DNA from: Elusimicrobiota bacterium
GTDB lineage: Bacteria; CAYTYR01; UBA6262
Direction of reading: 5' to 3'
NCBI GenBank assembly: GCA_003153935.1
Contig: PMCA01000030.1
Span: forward strand, 1-47,925
Length of the DNA stretch: 47,925 bases
A model generated the notes under the pieces. The model made no database searches. It had not been told where the DNA came from and worked only from the letters and a program-made list of their open reading frames with translations. Shown piece by piece: positions 16,008 through 23,284 of this stretch. Position 1 is the stretch's first letter. Each line of letters opens with the position of its first letter. Position numbers and translations under genes: made by a program.

Positions 16008-17615
16008 TCATTTAATAATGGCAAATTTGTTTCTTATCAGCGTTTCTTCGTTAGTTTTCCCGTCTTTCAGCTTAATCACGTAAATATAGACTCCGCTAGC
16101 CAGTTTCTTTCCCGCCTCATTACGGCAATCCCAATTCCTATAATAGTAGGTCGGCCTCTGGCTCTTATCCACGTTATGGTCAGCCAGGGTCGCGACCAGT
16201 TCTCCGTTCAGGTTGTAAATTTTTATTTCGATCTCCGGGTCTATGGCTGCGCTATAGAACCGGAAATTTACCAGTCCCGTAATAACAGGATTGGGATAAG
16301 GGTAGTTCACGCTGGGCCTGATGGTTTCAGGATAACCGATATTCATGAGAACGCTATCCCAGTTGCCCAGATTGGTTTCGCCTTCCAGGTTGCTCTCAGT
16401 ACGGCCGGCCAGGTAGATCCTGTTGGCCGCATAGATGGCTACTCCGTAAGACAGGTCCTCCAGTGCCGTGCCGGATTCTTTCGTCCATAGCAAATTGCCC
16501 GCCGCATCGAATTTTAAGAGGAAAAGGTCATCACCACCGGCATTGGTATGTCCCGCCCAGGCTCCAGAGGTGTACCCTGTTACATAAGAGTTCCCGTAAC
16601 CATCTTCCGCCACTCCTGTGCCGACTTCATTGCCCATGGTACCGGGTTGTTGGGTCCAAAGGATCGCTCCAGTTGGATCAAATTTGATCAGAAAGACGTC
16701 ACTGGATCCCAGATCACCGGCATTCACGGCTGACCCCATGCCGCCGTAGGTGTACCCGGTTACAATTATATTACTATTATTATCAATGGCCAGTCCCTGG
16801 CCGTAATCGTCAAAAGTTGATCCGGTCTGAACAGTCCAGATATTGTTCCCGCTGGTATCATATTTGGCCAGGAACATGTCAATATTTCCGGCGCTCGCCT
16901 GCCCCGGTAAACTACCATCGGTTATTCCGGTCAGGTAAATGTTATCGGCGCTGTCGCAGGCTAAAGCCGTTCCGTAGTCCGAGGAAGCTGACCCGAATTG
17001 CTTGGTGAAAATTTTATTACCGTTCCCGTCGTATTTGATCAGGAAGATATCTCTGCCACCCTGGCTGGTATTACCATCCAGGTCCCCGTCGGTTTCGCCC
17101 GTCAGATAGATGTTCCCGGCGCTATCGGTAGTCATGCCATGGGCGATATCGGTCGTGGGCGAGCCGGTCTCTCTGGACCAGATCTTATTACCGTGGGTGT
17201 CGAATTTTACCAGGTAAATGTCGCTCTGGCCGTTATGCGGGTTGCCGTCAAAACTGCCGGTGGTACCACCGGTGACATAGATGTTGTCATTGCGGTCTAT
17301 GGCTATGGCGTTGCTGTCATCCCAGTCAGGGGAACCTGTTTGTCGGGTCCAGACCAGGGTGCCGTGCGAGTCATATTTCATCAGGAAAATGTCATCGAAA
17401 CCGTAATTGGTTTCACCGGGTAGGGTGCCCCAGGTAAAGCCGGTAATATAAATATTGCCGATACTATCCACGGCCACCCCTGTGGCGCCGTCGGAAGTGG
17501 CGGTACCTCCTAACCTGGTCCAGACAAAAGACATTGGCTCCTCGGCCCGAAGCGCTGGAGGCCTGAGGACGGATAAAATCGTTATAATGACTGATAATAT
17601 GTACTTTAATTTCAT
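16008..17615 (-). CDS. Secreted seven-repeat SBBP beta-propeller protein with C-terminal sorting-like domain
   Basis: A 535-residue exported protein. After a signal peptide (about 1-24, ending ALRAEE) there are seven repeats of about 57 residues, each with the pattern W-T, then TG(S), a DSxGNIYxTG strand, a DIFLxKYD strand and GN. These are SBBP repeats that probably fold as a seven-bladed propeller. The last 95 residues, starting at YPYPNPV and including IKIYNLNGELV, W-D and ASGVYIYVIKL, match FlgD-Ig/type-A secretion-sorting-like C-terminal domains common in FCB-type bacteria. The role is unknown, probably surface attachment or binding. No type IX secretion gene is in the window. It is the only gene in this area on the minus strand. 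Confidence 0.88.
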   Translation of the reverse strand: MKLKYILSVIITILSVLRPPALRAEEPMSFVWTRLGGTATSDGATGVAVDSIGNIYITGFTWGTLPGETNYGFDDIFLMKYDSHGTLVWTRQTGSPDWDDSNAIAIDRNDNIYVTGGTTGSFDGNPHNGQSDIYLVKFDTHGNKIWSRETGSPTTDIAHGMTTDSAGNIYLTGETDGDLDGNTSQGGRDIFLIKYDGNGNKIFTKQFGSASSDYGTALACDSADNIYLTGITDGSLPGQASAGNIDMFLAKYDTSGNNIWTVQTGSTFDDYGQGLAIDNNSNIIVTGYTYGGMGSAVNAGDLGSSDVFLIKFDPTGAILWTQQPGTMGNEVGTGVAEDGYGNSYVTGYTSGAWAGHTNAGGDDLFLLKFDAAGNLLWTKESGTALEDLSYGVAIYAANRIYLAGRTESNLEGETNLGNWDSVLMNIGYPETIRPSVNYPYPNPVITGLVNFRFYSAAIDPEIEIKIYNLNGELVATLADHNVDKSQRPTYYYRNWDCRNEAGKKLASGVYIYVIKLKDGKTNEETLIRNKFAIIK

Positions 17616-17621
17616 GAGCTA

Positions 17622-17650
17622 AGTTTAGCATACTTTTTGTTAAAATTCAA
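17622..17650 (-). promoter_or_regulatory. Promoter for the SBBP gene, predicts leaderless mRNA
   Basis: On the minus strand TTGAAT (17650-17645) and TAAACT (17627-17622) are 17 bases apart. The -10 box ends 6 bases before the A of the ATG, so the transcript should begin at or near the start codon. No Shine-Dalgarno is seen. Confidence 0.5.
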
Positions 17651-17680
17651 TTGCTTTAGTGCTCAAAAATGCGGTAAAAT
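17651..17680 (+). promoter_or_regulatory. Promoter for the barrel/zinc-ABC operon, predicts leaderless mRNA
   Basis: TTGCTT (17651-17656) and TAAAAT (17675-17680) are 18 bases apart. Its -35 box abuts the -35 box of the divergent promoter. The -10 box ends 7 bases before ATG 17688, and there is no purine-rich ribosome site. Confidence 0.55.
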
Positions 17681-17687
17681 CAAAAAT

Positions 17688-18191
17688 ATGAAATTAGCGG
17701 TTAAGGCGGCAATTATATTGTCGGTATTGGCTTGCTTGTCCCCGCCTTTGGGGGCGGAAATAAAAAGGGGGGATTGGGCGGTCGGAATTAATTACCCCGG
17801 CCTTAGCGGCAAGTATTTCTTCAGTGATAATTTCAGTCTGGAAGTCCGCGGGCAAAAAGGTGATAATATTTTTACCGGCGGCTTGCGCGGCAATTTATAT
17901 TTTAATCCCGCTTATAAGACCGTTTTATTCTCCGGTGTGGAAGCTGATTATTTGGCCTTCAAAGGCGAAGAATCCAAGGGTACCGGACTGGCCGGAGAGG
18001 TGTTTTTCGGATTGGAATATTTCTTCCTGGATAACTTTTCCTTCCAGGCGGATCTGGGGCCGGCCTATATACATTTAAAGGATAATGATTCGGCTTTGAC
18101 CGTTAGTGGTATAGAATACGTGGTTAATTTCGGTTTCAACTGGTATCCGGGTAAAGGGAATAAACGGGAGAAAGAAGAATGGGACCAATGA
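17688..18191 (+). CDS. Small outer-membrane barrel protein linked to the zinc importer
   Basis: A protein of 167 residues: signal peptide MKLAVKAAIILSVLACLSPPLGA, then a Gly/Tyr/Phe-rich body with alternating strands (NFSLEVRGQ, FFGLEYFFLDNFSFQ, VVNFGFNWYPG), typical of an eight-stranded OMP-type barrel. The charged tail GKGNKREKEEWDQ lies after the last strand. ATG 17688 is chosen because it begins the signal peptide; an upstream in-frame TTG (17637) would add 17 polar residues. Its end overlaps the zinc-binding-protein gene, so it is in the same operon. A role in metal passage or sensing is inference from that position only. Confidence 0.72.
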   Translation: MKLAVKAAIILSVLACLSPPLGAEIKRGDWAVGINYPGLSGKYFFSDNFSLEVRGQKGDNIFTGGLRGNLYFNPAYKTVLFSGVEADYLAFKGEESKGTGLAGEVFFGLEYFFLDNFSFQADLGPAYIHLKDNDSALTVSGIEYVVNFGFNWYPGKGNKREKEEWDQ

Positions 18192-19081
18192 AATTATTTA
18201 CGTCATTATGTTTGCTGATGTGTTTCTGGATAAATGTCCCGGCTTTCGCCGCAGAAAGAAAAATCCAGGTGGTGACCAGCCTTTTTCCACTGTATGATTT
18301 TGCCCGGCAGGTGGGCGGGGATAAAGTAGAGGTTTCACTGTTGCTGCCGCCGGGAGTGGAAGCGCACGATTTTGAACCCAAGCCGGGAGATATGATCAAG
18401 ATCAATCGGGCGGATATATTTATTTTTACCGGGAAGTTCATGGAACCCTGGACGGCTAATCTGACCAAAGGGTCCGACAACCAGTCTTTGCTGGTGCTAG
18501 ATGCCAGCCAGGGTATAATCCTGCTCAAGGACCGGGCCGAAGAGAAAGGCGTGGACCCGCATATCTGGCTGGACCTGGCTAACGCCCAAAAAATGGTGAA
18601 TACGATAGCTGGCTGTTTTAAGGCCAAAGACCCGGCTAACAGCAAATTTTACCAGGATAACTCTCTATCATATAATAAACAATTGCAGGCGCTGGACCGG
18701 GAATACCAGGCCGCTTTGGCCAAGTGCCGGCAAAAAGTCATGATCAGCGGCGGACATTTTGCTTTCGGTTACCTGGCCAAAAGGTATAACTTGCAATACC
18801 AGGCTGCTTACCGCGGTTTCGGCACTGACGCCGAACCGACGGTCCGGGACCTGCTGGACCTGATCAATAAAATAAAAAAATACCAGGTGAAATATATTTT
18901 CTATGAAGAACTGATCAATCCCAAGGTGGCCAATACGCTGGCCCAGGAAACCGGAGCGGGACTGTTAAAGCTTAATTCCGCGCATAATTTGACCCGGGAT
19001 GAATGGGAAAAAGGGGTTACCTTCTTAACCATCATGGCCGAAAATCTCATCACCCTGAAAGTTGGACTGTCATGTCAATGA
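18179..19081 (+). CDS. znuA: Zinc/manganese-type ABC importer substrate-binding protein
   Basis: A 300-residue periplasmic protein of the cluster A-I metal-binding family (ZnuA/TroA). After the signal peptide, three histidine ligands are visible: His63 in EAHDFEPKPGD, His128 in VDPHIWLD and His193 in SGGHFAFGY. The His-rich loop that marks many zinc-specific ZnuA proteins is missing, so Zn or Mn are both possible. ATG 18179 has GGAG 8 bases upstream; the internal ATG 18188 would make an ATGA overlap with the barrel gene stop. The gene overlaps the ATPase gene at its 3' end. Confidence 0.9.
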   Translation: MGPMKLFTSLCLLMCFWINVPAFAAERKIQVVTSLFPLYDFARQVGGDKVEVSLLLPPGVEAHDFEPKPGDMIKINRADIFIFTGKFMEPWTANLTKGSDNQSLLVLDASQGIILLKDRAEEKGVDPHIWLDLANAQKMVNTIAGCFKAKDPANSKFYQDNSLSYNKQLQALDREYQAALAKCRQKVMISGGHFAFGYLAKRYNLQYQAAYRGFGTDAEPTVRDLLDLINKIKKYQVKYIFYEELINPKVANTLAQETGAGLLKLNSAHNLTRDEWEKGVTFLTIMAENLITLKVGLSCQ

Positions 19082-19848
19082 ACGCGCTCAAAGTGGATGA
19101 CCTATCCGTGCGCTATGACGCCGGTGAAGTTTTAAGCGATATCTCTTTTACGGTAGGTAAAGGTGATTATATCGGCGTGGTGGGGCCCAACGGCTCCGGG
19201 AAGACCACCTTGATACGCACCATACTCGGCCTGACCCAGCCCCTTAAAGGGACCATCTCCCTGCTGGACAACGATATTCATTCTTTCCGGGATTGGCAGA
19301 AGATCGGCTATTTACCCCAAAAACTTATCGGTTTCAGCCCGCAGTTCCCCGCCACGGTCAGGGAAATCGTCGCCCTGGGGTTGCTGGCTGGCAAAAAATT
19401 ACCCAGACGGCTGGCCGCAGCGGACGAAGCTGCCATTGACCGGGCCCTGGCCTTGCTGGATATAACCGGCATAAAGAATAAATTGATCGGTGACTTGTCC
19501 GGCGGGCAGCAGCAGCGCGCCCTGGTCGCCCGTGCCATTGCGGGTCAGCCGGAGTTGTTAATACTGGACGAGCCGACTACCGCCCTGGACCCCGATACCC
19601 GGGAGAAATTCTTCGCGGTGCTGAAAGAATTGAACAGTCGGGATAAGATCACCATAATACTGATAACGCATGACGTAGGCAATATCGGCCGGTACGCGTC
19701 CAAGCTGTTATATCTGGATAAAAAGATAATTTTCTATGGAGGCTTCGATGATTTTTGCCATTCGCCGGAGATCACCGAATACTTTGGCGAATACTCGCAG
19801 CATTTGATCTGCCATCGCCATGATAAGACGGTTACTCATTCCGGATGA
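19072..19848 (+). CDS. znuC: ABC importer ATPase (metal uptake)
   Basis: A 258-residue ATP-binding subunit. Walker A GPNGSGKTT, Q-loop LPQKL, signature LSGGQQQR, Walker B LLILDEPTTALDP and switch His in ITHD are all present. I start it at ATG 19072 (a second ATG at 19078 gives an exact ATGA overlap with znuA); the longer open frame upstream lies inside znuA and is not conserved-looking. It delivers ATP-driven transport to the ZnuB-like permease that follows after 10 bases. Confidence 0.93.
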   Translation: MSMNALKVDDLSVRYDAGEVLSDISFTVGKGDYIGVVGPNGSGKTTLIRTILGLTQPLKGTISLLDNDIHSFRDWQKIGYLPQKLIGFSPQFPATVREIVALGLLAGKKLPRRLAAADEAAIDRALALLDITGIKNKLIGDLSGGQQQRALVARAIAGQPELLILDEPTTALDPDTREKFFAVLKELNSRDKITIILITHDVGNIGRYASKLLYLDKKIIFYGGFDDFCHSPEITEYFGEYSQHLICHRHDKTVTHSG

Positions 19849-19858
19849 GGGAAGATTG

Positions 19859-20662
19859 ATGGAATTCTTATCCTTATTGAACTTCGGATTTGTCCAACGG
19901 GCCCTGCTGGCGGGATTGTTCATTGCCGTGGCCTGTTCGCTGCTAGGCGTGTTCCTCGTCCTGCGCCGTTTATCCTTGATCGGTGACGGCCTGGCTCATG
20001 TTACCTTTGGCAGTATCGCTATCGGTCTCTTCCTGGGATTCACCCCGCTTTACGTAGCCATTCCCCTGGTAGTTCTGAGTTCCCTCGGTATCCTGAAATT
20101 GATCGACCGCAGCCATATCTACGGGGATACAGCGATCGGTATTGTCTCGTCAATAGGAGTGGCCGGAGGCGTATTGCTGGTCAGCTTGTCCCGGGGGTTC
20201 AACGCTGACCTGTTCAGTTATCTTTTTGGCAATATCCTGGCTATTACCCGGCAGGAAGTAGTGGTGTCAATACTCCTCTCCGCGGGGGTGGTGGGTGCCG
20301 TGTATTTTTTCTACCAGGACCTGGTCGCCATCACCTTTGACGAAGAGTGCGCCGCCGTTTCCGGCATTAAAACACAACTGATCAACAGGATACTGGTAAT
20401 GTTGACCGCTTTGACGGTAGTTTTGGCGATGCGGGTGACGGGTATTATGCTGGTTTCCTCTCTGCTGATATTGCCGGCAGCGACGGCCCTGCAGCTGGCC
20501 CGCGGTTTCAAGCTGACCATGGCGCTATCAGCCCTGACGGCGATCGTGGCCGTACTGGCCGGCGTTTTGTTGTCATTTCTTTTTAACCTGCCCACGGGCG
20601 CCACAATTGTCATACTGCTTTTTATTTTCTTTATTATTTCCTTCATCGTTAAAAAATTATAA
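19859..20662 (+). CDS. znuB: ABC importer permease (ZnuB/TroC family)
   Basis: A 267-residue membrane protein with about eight helices. The family sequence LSLIGDGLAHVTFGSIAIGLFLG near residues 40-62 and the later MRVTGIMLVSSLLILPAATA are typical of the ABC-3 family of zinc/manganese permeases. ATG 19859 is chosen for GAGGGAAG just upstream; an earlier ATG (19820) lies inside the ATPase gene. It completes the importer. The following P-type ATPase gene starts 20 bases later and could be co-transcribed. Confidence 0.93.
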   Translation: MEFLSLLNFGFVQRALLAGLFIAVACSLLGVFLVLRRLSLIGDGLAHVTFGSIAIGLFLGFTPLYVAIPLVVLSSLGILKLIDRSHIYGDTAIGIVSSIGVAGGVLLVSLSRGFNADLFSYLFGNILAITRQEVVVSILLSAGVVGAVYFFYQDLVAITFDEECAAVSGIKTQLINRILVMLTALTVVLAMRVTGIMLVSSLLILPAATALQLARGFKLTMALSALTAIVAVLAGVLLSFLFNLPTGATIVILLFIFFIISFIVKKL

Positions 20663-20682
20663 TACCTCTTAAGGAGCCAGTT

Positions 20683-23247
20683 TTGCCTAATCAGTTCGAT
20701 CTGAAAAAAATAACCGGGTTGAGTTCTGACGTCGTGGCGTCCAAAATGGCCGCAGTCGGTCTCAATGAACTGCCATCCGCCCGGAAACGCAATATTATTG
20801 ATATTGCTCTGGAAGTCCTGCGCGAGCCGATGTTCCTGCTGCTGGTAGCCTGCGGTTCCATTTACCTGTTGTTGGGCGATATTCGTGAAGCTTTAATGCT
20901 GCTGGGTTTTGTCGTGGTAGTGATCAGTATAACCCTTTACCAGGAGCGCAAGACCGAGCGGGCCCTGGAAGCGTTACGGGACCTGTCCAGCCCGCGTGCC
21001 CTGGTCATCAGGGACGGCCGGCAGAAGAGGATCGCCGGCCGTGAAGTGGTCCCGGATGATATCCTGGTGCTGACGGAGGGAGACCGCGTTCCGGCTGACG
21101 CTATGCTGCTGGCTTCCAGTAACCTGGCGGTGGATGAATCGTTGCTGACCGGCGAATCTGTGCCGGTGCGGAAGATCGCCTGGGACGGTTTTGAGGAAAT
21201 GAAACGGCCGGGCGGGAATGACGCTCCTTTTGTGTACTCGGGGACATTGATCGTGCGCGGCCAAGGTATCGCCCAGGTTAAAACTACCGGGGCCAATACC
21301 GAAATAGGCAAGATCGGAAAATCCCTGCAAACCCTGGAGAGCGAAAAAACCCCGCTGCAAAAGGAAATAGCTCTGCTGGTGAAGAATATAGCTATCATCG
21401 GCACCGCGCTGTGCGTGGTGGTGGTAGTGGTTTACGGGCTGACCCGCTTTGACTGGCTGCACGGATTTCTGGCCGGCATTACTTTGGCCATGGCTATGCT
21501 GCCGGAAGAATTCCCGGTGGTACTGACCATATTCCTGGCCCTGGGGGCCTGGCGCATTTCCCAGAAACAGGTGCTGACCAGGCGGGTACCCGCCATTGAA
21601 ACATTAGGAGCGGCCACGGTCCTGTGCGTGGATAAAACCGGGACTCTGACCCTTAATAGTATGACGGTAAGCAATATCTTCGTACAGGGGGATTTCCTGG
21701 AGATCGCCGGCGAGGGACAAAGCTCCCTGCCGGAAAAATTCCATGAACTGGTAGAGTTCGGCATCCTGGCCAGCAATATCAATCCCTTCGATCCCATGGA
21801 AAAAGCGTTGCGGGAACTGGGAGAGAAAACTCTTTCCAATACGGAACACCTGCATTATAATTGGGCGCTGGTCCAGGAGTATCCGCTGTCGCAACAACTG
21901 CTGGCCATGTCCCATGTCTGGAAATCACCCGACGGCCAGGATTACGTGATCGCGGCCAAGGGTTCGCCGGAGGCCATAGCCGACCTGTGCCATCTTAACC
22001 AGTTGGAAACGGATAAGGTCGACCGTTCCATTACTGCCATGGCGGATAAGGGGTTGCGCGTGATCGGCGTAGCCAAGGCCCATTTCAAACAAACCTCCCT
22101 GCCGGGAGAACAGCATGATTTTGTTTTCCAATTCGTGGGCCTGGTGGGACTTACCGACCCGGTACGGCCGACGGTACCCGCGGCGATAAAGGAATGTTAT
22201 TCCGCCGGCATAAGAGTGGTCATGATCACCGGCGACTATCCCGGGACGGCTTTGAATATTGCCGCGCAGATCGGCCTGGCGCCGATGGATGCGGTCATTA
22301 CCGGCCCGGAGCTGGAAAAAATGGGGCAGGAAGAGCTGCGGGAACGGATCAAGAGAGTTAATATTTTCGCCCGGATAATGCCGGAACAGAAATTGCTGCT
22401 GGTCCAGGCGTTGAAAGCTAACGGTGAGATCGTAGCCATGACCGGGGATGGAGTGAACGACGCCCCGGCCCTGAAGTCGGCCCATATCGGTATCGCCATG
22501 GGCGGCCGCGGGACCGACGTGGCCCGGGAGTCGGCCGGACTCGTCCTGCTGGATGACGATTTTTCTTCTATCGTGCAGGCGATCAGGCTGGGACGGAGAA
22601 TCTTCGATAACCTTAAAAAAGCTATGGCTTATATTTTTGCCATCCATGTGCCTATAGCCGGCATGTCCCTGATACCGGTGCTATTGAAATGGCCACTGGT
22701 GCTCTTGCCGGTACATATTGTTTTCCTGGAGCTGATCATCGACCCGGCCTGCTCGATCGTCTTCGAAGCGGAAAAGGAAGAAAAAAACGTCATGACCAAA
22801 CCGCCGCGAAACCCAGAGAAGCCCTTGTTCGGCCGGCGGACCATCGCTTTAAGCTTACTGCAGGGGTTCGTAGTCCTGTTCATCGTTTTGATCATATATA
22901 TGTTGGCCCTGTACCAGGGCAAAGGGGAAATGGAAGCGCGGGCACTGGCGTTCACCACCCTGATCATCGCCAATATCGGCTTGATCTTCACCAATCGTTC
23001 GTGGACGAGGACTATCGTTTCCATGCTGACCTCGCCTAATAAGGCTTTATGGTGGGTGCTCTCGGGGGCGCTGTTGTTCCTGGGACTGGTATTATATACA
23101 CCGGGTCTGCGCGACTTGTTCCATTTTACCCAACTGCATCTGCCCGACCTGGCGCTATGCCTGCTGGCCGGCGGCTTGAGTATATTATGGTTTGAAGGTT
23201 TGAAGATGTTTGAGAACCGCAAACCCTTGCAATTAAACGGAAAATAA
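20683..23247 (+). CDS. P2-type cation-transporting ATPase
   Basis: An 854-residue P-type ATPase. The domains are in order: N-terminal cation-ATPase domain, actuator loop with LTGES (156-159), phosphorylated Asp317 in DKTGTLT, nucleotide domain (KGSPEA), hinge GDGVNDAPALK, and a six-helix C-terminal half with LELIIDPACSIVFEAE. The M4 motif is LPEEFPVV, not the PEGLP of classical Ca pumps, so the ion is uncertain (Ca is likely, others possible). The start is TTG, chosen for AAGGAG 6 bases upstream and the normal N-terminus. The divalent-metal importer next door hints at metal homeostasis, but this is weak. Confidence 0.92.
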   Translation: MPNQFDLKKITGLSSDVVASKMAAVGLNELPSARKRNIIDIALEVLREPMFLLLVACGSIYLLLGDIREALMLLGFVVVVISITLYQERKTERALEALRDLSSPRALVIRDGRQKRIAGREVVPDDILVLTEGDRVPADAMLLASSNLAVDESLLTGESVPVRKIAWDGFEEMKRPGGNDAPFVYSGTLIVRGQGIAQVKTTGANTEIGKIGKSLQTLESEKTPLQKEIALLVKNIAIIGTALCVVVVVVYGLTRFDWLHGFLAGITLAMAMLPEEFPVVLTIFLALGAWRISQKQVLTRRVPAIETLGAATVLCVDKTGTLTLNSMTVSNIFVQGDFLEIAGEGQSSLPEKFHELVEFGILASNINPFDPMEKALRELGEKTLSNTEHLHYNWALVQEYPLSQQLLAMSHVWKSPDGQDYVIAAKGSPEAIADLCHLNQLETDKVDRSITAMADKGLRVIGVAKAHFKQTSLPGEQHDFVFQFVGLVGLTDPVRPTVPAAIKECYSAGIRVVMITGDYPGTALNIAAQIGLAPMDAVITGPELEKMGQEELRERIKRVNIFARIMPEQKLLLVQALKANGEIVAMTGDGVNDAPALKSAHIGIAMGGRGTDVARESAGLVLLDDDFSSIVQAIRLGRRIFDNLKKAMAYIFAIHVPIAGMSLIPVLLKWPLVLLPVHIVFLELIIDPACSIVFEAEKEEKNVMTKPPRNPEKPLFGRRTIALSLLQGFVVLFIVLIIYMLALYQGKGEMEARALAFTTLIIANIGLIFTNRSWTRTIVSMLTSPNKALWWVLSGALLFLGLVLYTPGLRDLFHFTQLHLPDLALCLLAGGLSILWFEGLKMFENRKPLQLNGK

Positions 23248-23255
23248 CGTATAAT
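23227..23255 (+). promoter_or_regulatory. Sigma70-like promoter of glutamine synthetase
   Basis: TTGCAA (23227-23232) and a perfect TATAAT (23250-23255) are 17 bases apart. They overlap the end of the ATPase gene and give a leader of about 23 bases with AAGGAGGAAG before the ATG. Confidence 0.75.
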
Positions 23256-23284
23256 TTTAATTCACTAAACTTAAGGAGGAAGTC

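Noticed and set aside
16176-17423. Long open frames on the plus strand opposite the SBBP gene
   Set aside because: They are shadows of the repeat-rich minus-strand gene: no domain, no ribosome site, and composition dictated by the repeats.
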